Below are positions 1-8,477 of a DNA stretch of 64,000 nucleotides, piece by piece. A program made the translations under genes and the position numbers. The notes under the pieces were generated by a model. It did no database searches and was not told where the DNA came from. It saw only the letters and a program-made list of their open reading frames with translations. Position 1 is the first letter of the stretch; the number at the start of each line of letters is the position of its first letter. This DNA comes from an uncultured Lachnospiraceae bacterium (GTDB lineage: Bacteria; Bacillota; Clostridia; Lachnospirales; Lachnospiraceae), in the NCBI GenBank assembly GCA_947589155.1, contig CANQBH010000005.1:1-64000 (forward strand), written 5' to 3'.

Positions 1-1332
1 GAAAAGGATACGGCCGCCATGGTGGAACGGGACTATAACCATCCGAGCGTCATCATGTATTCCATCGGAAACGAGGTTGCGGAACCTTTTGAAGCAAGAG
101 GAATCGAAACCGGACGCCGATTAGCAGAACTGTGCCACCGGCTTGACAACAGCCGGCCGGTGACCTGCGGAGTCAACCTGATGATCCTTTCCCGCGCGGC
201 CAAAGGGCAGGGCATCTATCAGGACGGCGAGCAGAAGACCGGCGCAGACATGAAACAAAAAGAAGGCGGCAACGCAAGCCTCGCCTTCAATATCATCGCA
301 AGTTTTATGGGTACCGGCATGAATAAATCCGGCAATTCCCCAAAAGTCGACGCGCTGGCCTCGCCGTTTCTGGACTGCCTTGATATCGCGGGTTACAACT
401 ACGGCTCCGGCCGCTATCCTCTCGAGGCAAAGGCGCATCCCGGTCGGGTGATCTTCGGCTCCGAGACGTTTCCTCAAGATATCTGGAAAAACTGGGAGAT
501 GGTAAAGAAGTATCCCTATCTTTTGGGCGATTTCATGTGGACGGCATGGGACTATCTCGGCGAGGCCGGAATCGGCGCATGGAGCTACACCGGCGGTATG
601 CCGTTCAACCGTCCCTATCCGTGGATACTGGCCGGTGCGGGCGTCATCGACATCAACGGCGTTCCCGACGGCTCGTGCAAATACGCATCCACCGTGTGGG
701 GACTGGAGAAAAATCCGGTCATCGCGGTGCGTCCGGTGAACCATCCCGGCGTGCGTCCGGCAAAATCCGTCTGGAGAGGCACCAACGCCATTTTAAGCTG
801 GAGTTGGCAAAACTGCACCGGAAACAAAGCAACCGTAGAAGTCTATTCCGACCAAGCCGCCGTAGAACTTTTCATCAATGGAAAAAGTCAGGGAAGAAAA
901 AAAGTGCGGGAGTGCAGGGCGATATTCCATGTAAGATACGCGCCCGGCGTCATTACCGCCGCGGCTTATGACAAAGCCGGAACTGAGACAGGCAGAAACG
1001 AACTTTGCTCTGCCAAAGGCGGACTCCGGATCGCTCTCCGGCCGGAAACAGATCATACAAGGCCCGGCGACATCGTCTACGTTCCCGTGACCCTTGAGGG
1101 AGAAAACGGTATCGTGGAATCAAACGCCGATCGTAGGATCTCCCTGAACGTGAAAGGCGGAGAACTTCTCGCCTTTGGCAGCGCAAACCCCTGCACCCAA
1201 GAGCAATACCACACCGGCGCTTTCACCACCTACTATGGCCGCGCTTTAGCCGTGGTTCGGTTCGGCGCGTCCGGTGCTGTACGCATCACGGCTTCCGACG
1301 ACAGCGGCTCCGTATCCGAATGTACGATCTGA
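1..1332 (+). CDS. Glycoside hydrolase family 2 protein, 3' part (beta-galactosidase/glucuronidase-like)
   Basis: The reading frame is open from base 1, so the N-terminal sugar-binding and immunoglobulin-like domains lie upstream of the window. What remains is the second half of the GH2 TIM barrel followed by C-terminal beta domains. The acid/base motif NHPSVIMYSIGNEV is present (Glu codon at 73-75), and the probable nucleophile is the Glu in IFGSETFPQDIW (codon 463-465). After the barrel comes a DUF4982-like segment (WSWQN to ELFINGKSQGRKKV), then a C-terminal GH2 domain of the type containing GDIVYVPVTL and NADRRISLNVKGGELLAFGSANP. The family hydrolyses beta-galactosides or beta-glucuronides; the exact substrate cannot be told from this half. 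No signal peptide can be judged. It is distinct from the full-length GH2 at 22447-24882, which has no DUF4982-like part. Confidence 0.9.
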   Translation, partial: EKDTAAMVERDYNHPSVIMYSIGNEVAEPFEARGIETGRRLAELCHRLDNSRPVTCGVNLMILSRAAKGQGIYQDGEQKTGADMKQKEGGNASLAFNIIASFMGTGMNKSGNSPKVDALASPFLDCLDIAGYNYGSGRYPLEAKAHPGRVIFGSETFPQDIWKNWEMVKKYPYLLGDFMWTAWDYLGEAGIGAWSYTGGMPFNRPYPWILAGAGVIDINGVPDGSCKYASTVWGLEKNPVIAVRPVNHPGVRPAKSVWRGTNAILSWSWQNCTGNKATVEVYSDQAAVELFINGKSQGRKKVRECRAIFHVRYAPGVITAAAYDKAGTETGRNELCSAKGGLRIALRPETDHTRPGDIVYVPVTLEGENGIVESNADRRISLNVKGGELLAFGSANPCTQEQYHTGAFTTYYGRALAVVRFGASGAVRITASDDSGSVSECTI

Positions 1333-1379
1333 CGGCAGGGCATTTTGTTTATCTAAAATGAAAGAATATTTTCCCTTAA

Positions 1380-2072
1380 ATACAGAACAATGAAGGGATT
1401 GTTACGACCAATACGCGCATACGACAGCTGGTCGAAGAAAAAACGACGCCAAAAAATCGCGACGAGCAGGAAATCGCCGGATACCGCGATGTGCTGGGGC
1501 TGATCCATGAAAGTTTTGATGTAATTCCAATCACGCCGAATTACATTCTTCAACTTCATAAAATCCTGTACAGCCACATGAACAACCCAATGGCAGGCAG
1601 AACGAAAAGCGTGCAAAATGATATTAGCGCAACTCATCCGGACGGTCATGCGGAAATTCTGTTTACGCCACTGCCGCCATATGAGACGCCGGAGGCACTG
1701 GATAGAATCTGCCTGGAACGGCAGAATGAGCCGGCTGCTGACAACTCTGCTTCTATACAAAAGCGGCTTCTATGTCGGAAAATATATTTCACTCGAGGCA
1801 AAGATCGCAAAGAATAAGGACTTATATTATGACGCACTGGGTCAGGCACAAATCGGCTGGCACGAGTGCAAGGAAGATGCGGTTCCATTCATCAAGTATC
1901 TGCTTGGAACGATCCTCGCTGCCTATAAGGATTTTGGGGTTCGATTTGCCTTGGTAGAGACAAAACGTTCCGCGCTCGAAACGGTAAGACGCGCCACTCT
2001 GAACTTGTGGCTTCCGGCGAACTGAAACGGGAAGGTTCAGGGAAGAATACCTGCTATTGCAGGGTAAACTAA
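1380..2072 (+). pseudogene. Decayed Fic-family protein (three frame-shifted fragments)
   Basis: Three pieces of one Fic/DOC-type protein follow in order. Frame 3, 1380 to about 1710, reads EGIVTTNTRIRQLVEEKTTP then NYILQLHKILYSHMNNPMAG. Frame 1, about 1714-2003, begins at NGRMSRLLTTLLLYKSGFYV. Frame 3 again, 2004-2072, gives a winged-helix tail, LVASGELKREGSGKNTCYC, before TAA at 2070. An in-frame stop at 1377-1379 and the absence of the usual N-terminal part show the start is gone. The first junction has lost most of the catalytic HPFxDGNGR motif, keeping only NGR; the second removes part of the C-terminal helix-turn-helix. The AMPylation-type activity must be lost. Recognition rests on recalled Fic-family sequence patterns; the frame changes are read directly. 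Confidence 0.8.
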
Positions 2073-2077
2073 TTCCC

Positions 2078-2132
2078 GCAGCCATTCTGCTATTCCCTTA
2101 ATATCCGTTTAGAATTAAGGGAATGTGGCTGC
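2078..2132. repeat. Nested inverted repeat between the Fic remnant and the AlbA-type gene
   Basis: The outer arms GCAGCCA (2078-2084) and TGGCTGC (2126-2132) enclose the inner arms TTCCCTTAAT (2093-2102) and ATTAAGGGAA (2114-2123). The structure lies just past the stop of the minus-strand gene ending at 2141 and may act as a 3' hairpin. No T-run follows on either strand, so it is not a classical intrinsic terminator. Confidence 0.5.
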
Positions 2133-2140
2133 CGGTTCAT

Positions 2141-3433
2141 TCACCTCTGCAAGAGATATTTTTTATCGGCGCCTCTGCCAACCGAAATCATCAATTTCTC
2201 ATCACACATCTGCTTTGCAAGCGTGTATGCCCTTGTCCTTTTAACGTCAAGCAATTCCATGATTTCAGTTTCTGTGATCTGACCGTTGCGGGAAATAAAG
2301 TCAAGGATCTGTTCCTTTTGCGGCGTCAGATAGGCGTTTCCCTGCAAAGGTTCGGCAATGCTCATATTCGGCAAAATCATTTTGAAAGTGTTATGCGTCA
2401 CCTCGATGTGAGGCTGTACCGCGCAATTTTCATACAATTTATAAATTCTTCGGATTCCGGTCCCATAGGCTTCAATGAGTTTTAGGCGGTGAAATACTTC
2501 AGCCAGATTCTTGTTTCTCGGCTGAGAAATGCCACTGCGAATATCTTCCGCCGTTAAGCCGGGAAGAAGTCCTCCGATCGAAAGAAACTCCATTTGTTTA
2601 TCGTTAATATTGATCATAATGCTTCCGCTGAAACTGTAATCCCGATGAACAACCGAATTCAGCAAGGCTTCCCGCAGGGCGGCTTCGGGATAATCGGATC
2701 GTTCAATACGTTCCAGTCCCTTGAAATCAGAAGACGTGCGGTTGTTCAGCATGATATAGTGAAACGCTTCGTCAATTTGTTTGAATATTGAGCCTTTGAA
2801 TTCCCGATTGTCCTGAAAGCACGTATTCTGATCATCGCTGAACACGGCGACCTTGATGGTATGCTGGCATTGATCTGACATCAGCAATGCTAAATTTGTA
2901 AACAACCCGTCATTCTTGCGGAGCATACCGAGAACCAGATATTTTTCTTCCGAAAACGCAACGCCGTAACGCTCAAACGCAAGGGCTGCCGAAGCAAAAG
3001 TCAGGTTCTGTTCGAGGCAACGCATGGATTCAAAATCGTCTCCGTCGCTCTCCTTGATCATTTGACGGATTTGCTCGCTTGACGCCTGCGCGCTTGAAGT
3101 CCCCTGCCTTACATAAACGCCGCCCGGCTTCAGCCCTTTTGCGCGCAGATAATACGGTTTGTTAGTACCCTCGCTTATTGTGATACGAATCACTTTATTA
3201 TCCTGAATGGTATATTTCACGAACATCGTAACATCGGGAAGAATCGCGTCGCGAATTCCGTTTGTGATACGGGTGTATTCGTCGTCAACAGAATCAAGTC
3301 CGACCGCGTTTCCGTTATTATCAATGCCGATATACAAAACGCCGCCGTCCGTGTTCGCAAATGCAATGACTTCTTTATAGATTTCTTCGGTGAACCCGGA
3401 TTTGAATTCGATATTTTCAGTTTCGTAATTCAT
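2141..3433 (-). CDS. AlbA-domain (Schlafen-like) putative transcriptional regulator with C-terminal winged helix
   Basis: A 430-residue protein of the type often annotated as ATP-binding or RecG-related regulator. The N-terminal AlbA_2 domain (about residues 5-120) shows ENIEFKSGF, EVIAFANTDGGVLYIGIDNNG and PGGVYVRQGTSSAQAS. The middle part has the ALREALLNSVVHRDYSFSG and IEAYGTGIRRIYKLYE motifs of the HATPase-like region. The last 55 residues look like a winged helix (ILDFISRNGQITETEIMELLDVKRTRAYTL). The start at 3433 is preferred over an in-frame upstream codon at 3460 because GGAGGAGC sits 6 bases before it. A consensus promoter with symmetric repeats lies directly upstream, which fits autoregulation. 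Targets are unknown. The protein shares an AT-rich patch with the Fic remnant. Confidence 0.85.
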   Translation of the reverse strand: MNYETENIEFKSGFTEEIYKEVIAFANTDGGVLYIGIDNNGNAVGLDSVDDEYTRITNGIRDAILPDVTMFVKYTIQDNKVIRITISEGTNKPYYLRAKGLKPGGVYVRQGTSSAQASSEQIRQMIKESDGDDFESMRCLEQNLTFASAALAFERYGVAFSEEKYLVLGMLRKNDGLFTNLALLMSDQCQHTIKVAVFSDDQNTCFQDNREFKGSIFKQIDEAFHYIMLNNRTSSDFKGLERIERSDYPEAALREALLNSVVHRDYSFSGSIMININDKQMEFLSIGGLLPGLTAEDIRSGISQPRNKNLAEVFHRLKLIEAYGTGIRRIYKLYENCAVQPHIEVTHNTFKMILPNMSIAEPLQGNAYLTPQKEQILDFISRNGQITETEIMELLDVKRTRAYTLAKQMCDEKLMISVGRGADKKYLLQR

Positions 3434-3473
3434 ATCGATGCTCCTCCAGCCAGACTGCAATTTTACAAATTAA

Positions 3474-3550
3474 ATTTTACCCGCACATTTTCACTTTGTC
3501 AATATAAAAGTGAAAATTCAGTGAATTTTCAGCGAATATTCACTTTTCAC
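3474..3550 (-). promoter_or_regulatory. Consensus promoter overlapped by TTTTCACTT-type repeats
   Basis: On the minus strand TTGACA (3502-3497), a 17-base spacer and TAAAAT (3479-3474) form a near-perfect sigma-A promoter for the AlbA-type gene. Around and upstream of the -35 box are TTTTCACTTT (about 3489-3498), its inverse AAAGTGAAAA (about 3507-3516) and a further TTCACTTTTCAC (3539-3550). These look like operator half-sites, plausibly for the regulator's own winged helix. Confidence 0.75.
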
Positions 3551-3561
3551 TCCGAATTTAG

Positions 3562-3605
3562 AAAAATCGAAGGGAGAGGACTTCCTTCCGGAGCCTCTCC
3601 CTTCG
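3562..3605 (-). terminator. Intrinsic terminator of the membrane-protein gene
   Basis: The 12-base arms CGAAGGGAGAGG and CCTCTCCCTTCG are separated by a short loop and, on the minus strand, followed by ATTTTTC. It sits 28 bases past the stop at 3633. Confidence 0.85.
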
Positions 3606-3632
3606 ACACATCTTTTGAAAAAACGTATGAAT

Positions 3633-4742
3633 TTACTCTGCTTTTCTTGCCATAGCAAGTTCGAAGTCTTTTGTACCAACCCAAATCTCGTTCTTGTACG
3701 GGTTCTTCTTCTGCTCGATGGATCTCTTGATGATCACGGAGATGCAGACTACGTTAGCGATCAGCGCTAACAGGGAAACCACGCCCTGAGCCGTAGGATT
3801 CGCTGTGATACCGAAGCTTTCAATCGCCTGACCTGCCGTATTCACGCCGCTGTTGTAAACCTCGATTGCAGCGTCATACAACTGTAACGTCGTAACGTTG
3901 TTCTCCAGCGCACCCTTGTACAGTGAAGGCAATACTGAGAACGTATCGCTCAACTGGAACAGAGGGAATACCTGCGCAAACATACACCAGATCGCCAGCG
4001 TATTCGCACGGTTCTGGATCCAGCCGCCCTTGTTCCAAAGTGCGTTTGCGAACGTAGGAGCCAGCAACAGAGCCACACCACAATACCATGTATGCGTAGG
4101 AAGGTTTGCGTAAGTGTACTGGAAGTTCCACAAATCGTATGCTACGATGAACCAGATCGTCATATCCGGCCAAAGCATATCGGACGTGTTCTTATCCTTG
4201 GAGGAGTAGATACCCCACCATCCTGTCATACAGAAGATGTTGATCACGCCTGCCAGAGCATTGACGATGTTCCACCATCCGCCGTACAGGAATACGCCTT
4301 CGTTTGACGCCCACCAAGCGCCGCCGAAATCGCCCGTAACCGCGAAAGCGTTGATTGCAGACTCCAGATCGGAAACAACGGCGATCAGAATGTTGGCTGC
4401 TACGATAAAGAACGGGAACGGACGGAACCATTCCTTCTTACCGATACCCCAGCCGTACTTGATCATCATGAAGCCGACGCATCCGATGTCAGCAGCATAC
4501 AACTTAAAGTAATGGAACCAGCCGTCCATATACATCATCGTCTGGCTGCTTGAGCCGCCAAAGATTCCGCAATGAACGCCGATAAAGTAAACGGTCAGGA
4601 TCAGCGGAACGACAACGAAAACCGCTACACCACCGGCCTTGGTCCGACGGCCGATCTCGTTAAGAACGATCAAGCCGACAAACGCGAGTACCCAGCCAAG
4701 CAACTGTGTCATGGCTGTGCTACCATAGATTTGAAATAACAT
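3633..4742 (-). CDS. Multi-pass membrane protein of unknown function (possibly DUF5692 family)
   Basis: A 369-residue, strongly hydrophobic protein with roughly nine to ten predicted membrane segments, for example LLGWVLAFVGLIVLNEIG, GVAVFVVVPLILTVYFIGVH, PFFIVAANILIAVVSDL and the last one near VSLLALIANVVCISVIIK. It is rich in Trp and Tyr in the loops (GGAWWASNEGVFLYGGWWN, WNFQYTYANLPTHTWYCG). I recognise no transporter or enzyme motif; assignment to DUF5692 is from memory and tentative. The start at 4742 is chosen over the ATG at 4751 because GAGGAGG directly abuts the latter but lies 9 bases before the former. The gene is monocistronic, with its own promoter and terminator. Confidence 0.7.
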   Translation of the reverse strand: MLFQIYGSTAMTQLLGWVLAFVGLIVLNEIGRRTKAGGVAVFVVVPLILTVYFIGVHCGIFGGSSSQTMMYMDGWFHYFKLYAADIGCVGFMMIKYGWGIGKKEWFRPFPFFIVAANILIAVVSDLESAINAFAVTGDFGGAWWASNEGVFLYGGWWNIVNALAGVINIFCMTGWWGIYSSKDKNTSDMLWPDMTIWFIVAYDLWNFQYTYANLPTHTWYCGVALLLAPTFANALWNKGGWIQNRANTLAIWCMFAQVFPLFQLSDTFSVLPSLYKGALENNVTTLQLYDAAIEVYNSGVNTAGQAIESFGITANPTAQGVVSLLALIANVVCISVIIKRSIEQKKNPYKNEIWVGTKDFELAMARKAE

Positions 4743-4781
4743 GCTTCTCATCCTCCTCTTACAATGTTATTCATACGTTTT

Positions 4782-4839
4782 TTGAGAGTTTATCTCTCAA
4801 TTTCGACATAATTTTAACACTTTGTTTATGAAGTTTCAA
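4782..4839 (-). promoter_or_regulatory. Promoter plus leader hairpin of the membrane-protein gene
   Basis: TTGAAA (4839-4834), a 17-base spacer and TAAAAT (4816-4811) form a good sigma-A promoter on the minus strand. Just downstream of the predicted start of transcription the perfect 7-base arms TTGAGAG (4782-4788) and CTCTCAA (4794-4800) flank a 5-base loop. This could be an operator or an mRNA-stabilising 5' hairpin. Confidence 0.7.
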
Positions 4840-4897
4840 CATTTTTAATATTTCTAAATAAAAATCCACATGAAATAAAAAATGTAGAGAAACTATG

Positions 4898-6376
4898 CTA
4901 TATGATAATGCAAATCAGGCCGCCGTTGTTGTCGTTGACGATCTTCTGCATCGTATCCTGCAATTTCATCTGGCACTCGTCGTCCATCGCGGAGATCTTG
5001 CTTTTCATGCCTTCTTCCATCAGTTCGCCCACGGACTTCCCGAAGATGTTCGTCTCGAAAACGCCTTCCCGCGTATTCTGCCCTTCTTTGATGTAGTTAA
5101 TGAGGTCGAGCGCCTGCTGTTCGCTCCCGACGATCGGCGCGATCTCCGTCTCGATGTTGGCGCGGATCATATGTATGGAAGGCGACTGCGCCTTCATCTT
5201 GACGCCGAATTTGTTTCCGTGCCGGATCAGCACCGGTTCTTCCATCGTGATGTCCGCCAGATCCGGCGTGACGACGCCGTAACCTTTCTGTCCGACCGCC
5301 TCCATCGCGTCGCGGACTTTCTCATAGGAACGGCGCAGTTCCGAGAGGCTGCGCACGAAGGACAGCAGCTGGTATTCGCCGCGGATCGGCACGCCGGTCA
5401 GGCGCGAGATATTCTCGTAGTAATACTTTTCCTCGAGCGTGATCTGCAAGTCGATGCGCCCCGTGGCAAGGTCGATGTTCTTCAGTTCGGTCGAGGCGAT
5501 ATACGGTTCTTCCTGCGTCAGGTCGATCCGCCGGATATCGCTGACCTTCGTCACGTCGAGCAGGATCTTTCCGGCGTATTCCGCAATGCTGCGCTTGATC
5601 TCGTGGTCGCTCTTTAACATCTCGACCCATTTCGGGATGGAAAACGCGACCTGCGTGACCGGAAATTCATACAGGACCTGCTTTAAGATCAGGTCGATAT
5701 CGTCCTTTCGCATCTTCTGGCAGTTCAGCGGAACGACCACGCAGCGGTATTTCTCCTCGAGCCGTCGCGCGAGCGCGCCGGTCTCCTCGCTGTTCGGATA
5801 GCCGGAATTGAGCACCATGACAAACGGCTTGCCGATCTGCTGCAGGGCGTTCACCGTCTGCTCCTCCGCCGCGATAAAAGCGTCTCTGTCCAGTTCGCCG
5901 AACGTGCCGTCGCAGGTGACGACGACGCCGATCGTCGCATGGTCGCGGATCACTTTCTCCGTGCCAAGAGCTGCGGCTTTTTCAAACGGGATCTCCTGCG
6001 GCGCCCACGGCGTCCGGACCATGCGGTCTTTGTCCCCTTCCCTTGCGCCCATCGCGCCCGGGATCAAAAAACCGACGCAGTCCACCAGACGCACCCGGCA
6101 GGAGATATCGTCGTCCAGCGCGATCTCCACCTGCTCCTTCGGAATGAATTTCGGCTCGGTCGTCATGATCGTGCGCCCCTGCGCCGACTGCGGAAGTTCG
6201 TCGACCGCCTGCGTCTTCGCATACTCGCCGGCCATATTCGGAAGCACCATCTGTTCCATGAAACGCTTGATGAACGTGGATTTTCCTGTCCGCACCGGCC
6301 CGACCACGCCGATATAGATCTCACCGTTTGTTCGGCTCTGAATATCATTATATAAAGAAAATTTTGTTTCTCCCAT
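4898..6376 (-). CDS. spoIVA: Stage IV sporulation protein A
   Basis: SpoIVA is the ATPase that polymerises on the forespore surface as the basement layer of the spore coat and links cortex and coat assembly. The 492-residue product matches the family length. It opens with FSLYNDIQSRTNGEIYIGVVGPVRTGKSTF, whose GPVRTGKS is the Walker A site, and ends in GGLICIII, the conserved C-terminus needed for SpoVM-dependent localisation. A DCVGFLIPGA segment follows as the switch region. The ATG at 6376 is preferred to the in-frame ATG at 6394 because GGGAGGG lies about 10 bases before it and the family N-terminus starts there. Its presence indicates an endospore former. The Shine-Dalgarno sequence lies in a hairpin shared with the upstream gene's end. 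Confidence 0.97.
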   Translation of the reverse strand: MGETKFSLYNDIQSRTNGEIYIGVVGPVRTGKSTFIKRFMEQMVLPNMAGEYAKTQAVDELPQSAQGRTIMTTEPKFIPKEQVEIALDDDISCRVRLVDCVGFLIPGAMGAREGDKDRMVRTPWAPQEIPFEKAAALGTEKVIRDHATIGVVVTCDGTFGELDRDAFIAAEEQTVNALQQIGKPFVMVLNSGYPNSEETGALARRLEEKYRCVVVPLNCQKMRKDDIDLILKQVLYEFPVTQVAFSIPKWVEMLKSDHEIKRSIAEYAGKILLDVTKVSDIRRIDLTQEEPYIASTELKNIDLATGRIDLQITLEEKYYYENISRLTGVPIRGEYQLLSFVRSLSELRRSYEKVRDAMEAVGQKGYGVVTPDLADITMEEPVLIRHGNKFGVKMKAQSPSIHMIRANIETEIAPIVGSEQQALDLINYIKEGQNTREGVFETNIFGKSVGELMEEGMKSKISAMDDECQMKLQDTMQKIVNDNNGGLICIII

Positions 6377-6384
6377 AAAAATAA

Positions 6385-6432
6385 GCCCTCCCATATTTAC
6401 TCTAATATATGGGGATGGGCTTATGTTTATTC
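6385..6432 (-). promoter_or_regulatory. spoIVA leader: hairpin covering the Shine-Dalgarno, with sigma-E-like elements
   Basis: On the minus strand GAATAAA (6432-6426), 14 bases and CATATATT (6411-6404) resemble a mother-cell sigma-E promoter (6 of 8 matches at the -10 by eye). Overlapping it, arms at 6407-6420 and 6385-6396 (GCCCATCCCCATAT / ATATGGGAGGGC) form a hairpin followed by TTATTTTTAT. This can serve as the terminator of the upstream GGDEF gene and also buries the spoIVA Shine-Dalgarno in read-through RNA. Confidence 0.45.
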
Positions 6433-7527
6433 CGCGAAGCGGTAATTATTTTTCCCGTGCTCCTTGACGCCGTAGAGCGCGCGGTCGGCATGGGCGAAAA
6501 GTTCATCATAACTTTTTTCTTCGTCATACGGCTTGCAGGCAATGCCGATACTGCAGGAGAACGGCTGCGTTCCGTCCGGCGCGTACATCTCTCTGGTCTT
6601 CTGCAGGACCAGGCGTGCGGTGTTCTCCGCTTCCGCCGCGCCCTGATTGCGCAAAAACAGGAAGAACTCGTCGCCTCCGATCCGTCCGGCAATGTTGTCT
6701 TCGCCCGCCACGGACTTGAGGATGCCGCCGAAATTCTTCAGCACGATGTCGCCGCCCTGATGGCCGAACGTGTCGTTGACGAATTTGAAATTGTCAAAAT
6801 CCAGAATGAGCGCCGCGCAGGCGCGCTGCGGATGGCTCTCCAGATAGCCCTTGCACAAAAACTCCGTGCTGGCCTTGTTGTAGACCGAAGTCAGCGCGTC
6901 GATCATGCCCATCCGGCGGATCTTCTGCCGCGCGTCGTTTTCGCGGATCCGGTGGCGGTACAGCGTCCGCGCCACATAGACGGCGAGCACGAAAAACAGC
7001 GTCAGGCTGCAAACATCCACGACGAACACATCCGGATCTTTTAATAGGAAAGAAGCCAAGAGATACGCCGCCGTTTCAAACAGCGCCAGACAGAGCGTGT
7101 GATAAAACGTAAACGTGAACGTCACCAGAAAACCGAGCCCGATCGGCGTAAAGTAGACGGCGGGCTGCCGCATCTCCACCGGCACAATACACATCAGACC
7201 CGTAAACGACATCGCATACAACTGAAACAGCGTGCAGACCGCGTTGACCTCGGCAAGCGAACGCCGCTTGTTGTGATAACGGAGATAGACCGCCAGAAGC
7301 ACCGGAAGTTCTATCACGACCGCCATCCGGTAATAGCGGGCAACGTCCCAGTCCTTAAAAAGGCTGTGGGACGCCACCAAAAACAGGCAGAGAATGACAA
7401 AATACAAAAGGTTCAGCCGGATCAGGCTGTGCTGGTTATCCCGAGCGACCTGCTTTTCGTTCTCGGCGCTGTATTGCAGACTCTTTTTTTGTAGATTCTG
7501 TAAATATGATAATACGCCCCGTTCCAT
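6427..7527 (-). CDS. Membrane-bound GGDEF protein (probable diguanylate cyclase)
   Basis: A 366-residue protein with an N-terminal membrane domain of about six helices (residues about 33-190, for example LLYFVILCLFLVASHSLF and VDVCSLTLFFVLAVYVART). The cytoplasmic GGDEF domain starts at MGMIDALTSVYNKAST. The active-site motif RIGGDEFFLF and the upstream DFDNFKFVNDTFGHQGGD are intact, so synthesis of c-di-GMP from two GTP is likely. The product-inhibition RxxD motif is absent (AGED at that spot), suggesting no I-site feedback. AGGAGG lies just before the ATG at 7527. It lies 8 bases after the lipid-kinase gene and could share its transcript. The PilZ and HD-GYP proteins further along the window supply the sensing and degrading partners. 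Confidence 0.92.
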   Translation of the reverse strand: MERGVLSYLQNLQKKSLQYSAENEKQVARDNQHSLIRLNLLYFVILCLFLVASHSLFKDWDVARYYRMAVVIELPVLLAVYLRYHNKRRSLAEVNAVCTLFQLYAMSFTGLMCIVPVEMRQPAVYFTPIGLGFLVTFTFTFYHTLCLALFETAAYLLASFLLKDPDVFVVDVCSLTLFFVLAVYVARTLYRHRIRENDARQKIRRMGMIDALTSVYNKASTEFLCKGYLESHPQRACAALILDFDNFKFVNDTFGHQGGDIVLKNFGGILKSVAGEDNIAGRIGGDEFFLFLRNQGAAEAENTARLVLQKTREMYAPDGTQPFSCSIGIACKPYDEEKSYDELFAHADRALYGVKEHGKNNYRFAE

Positions 7528-7535
7528 ACATCCTC

Positions 7536-8471
7536 CTATCGATCCAAGAGCCGCGGCATTAAAAGCCCATTCGGCAGGCAGCGAAACGTCAGTTCCTGCT
7601 GATCGCCGCAGTCTTCTCCGTCCGCGTGCACCACCAGCGACCTGTCCATGGAAAGCCGCAGTTCCTCGGTATCCACGCAGACAAATCCGCGGATCTTTTC
7701 GTGTTTTCCCATCAGCAAAAGGACAAAGGCAAACAGGCAGACAACTTTTGGTATGTTGCAGACGCAGCAGACCGAAAGTTTCCCGTCCTTTGCCGAAGCG
7801 TGCGGCGCCATCCGCACGCCGCCGCCCTCACAGGCAAAATTCATCGCCGCGCAGAAGATCATCCGATCCATGACGACCTCGCTGCCGTCCGCCATCCGCG
7901 CCACGCCCCGCATACGCGGCGTCCTGAACAGTTCCGAGATCGTCAGGAGCCCGTACGTCAGACCGCCCAGACCGATCCGATTCAAAAACGTCTTGAGCGG
8001 CGACGTCAATGCGCGGCGGCATACCGCGGCGTCCACGCCCGCACCGGCGCTGACCGCAAACCGGCGGCTGCCGCCTTCCCAACTGACCTCTCCGACGTCG
8101 ATCGCCTCCGTTGCCGTGCTGTTTAAGATCTGCCGCAGGATCTCCAGCGGCTCGTCCGTCAAACCCAGCCCGCGCGCAAGATCGTTTGCCGATCCAAGCG
8201 GCAGATAGCCCAAAGTCACTAAAGAAAGATCCCGTATTCCGCTGAGCACCTCGTTGACCGTGCCGTCGCCCCCCGCGACCACAAGAAAGACGGGCGTTTC
8301 GCCGGACGTCAGTTCCGCGGCGATCTCGGCGGCATGACCGGCGTATTGCGTGATGTGCGCGGTATAAGACGCCCCCTGCCGCCGCAGTTCCTGTTCGAGC
8401 GTCCGCCACACCTCGGCAGCCTTTCCCGTCTTTGAATGTGTATTGACGATAAAATGATACTCTTTCTGCAT
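7536..8471 (-). CDS. YegS/BmrU-type diacylglycerol (lipid) kinase family protein
   Basis: 311 residues. The DAGK catalytic motifs are present: NTHSKTGKA near the N-terminus (phosphate-binding loop), VVAGGDGTVNEVLSG about residue 75, and LPLGSANDLARGL shortly after. The family phosphorylates diacylglycerol or related lipids at the membrane, recycling lipids. The C-terminal DGEDCGDQQELTFRCLP is the usual beta-sandwich end. MQKEYHFIVN at 8471 is taken as the start: upstream codons in frame lack family similarity. There is no Shine-Dalgarno, and a TATACT box ends only six bases before this ATG, so the mRNA may be leaderless. It is divergent from the ClC gene. Confidence 0.88.
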   Translation of the reverse strand: MQKEYHFIVNTHSKTGKAAEVWRTLEQELRRQGASYTAHITQYAGHAAEIAAELTSGETPVFLVVAGGDGTVNEVLSGIRDLSLVTLGYLPLGSANDLARGLGLTDEPLEILRQILNSTATEAIDVGEVSWEGGSRRFAVSAGAGVDAAVCRRALTSPLKTFLNRIGLGGLTYGLLTISELFRTPRMRGVARMADGSEVVMDRMIFCAAMNFACEGGGVRMAPHASAKDGKLSVCCVCNIPKVVCLFAFVLLLMGKHEKIRGFVCVDTEELRLSMDRSLVVHADGEDCGDQQELTFRCLPNGLLMPRLLDR

Positions 8472-8477
8472 ATTGGT

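Noticed and set aside
1353..1760. A 135-codon minus-strand frame near the left edge
   Set aside because: It is antisense to the Fic remnant, whose plus-strand fragments match a known family.
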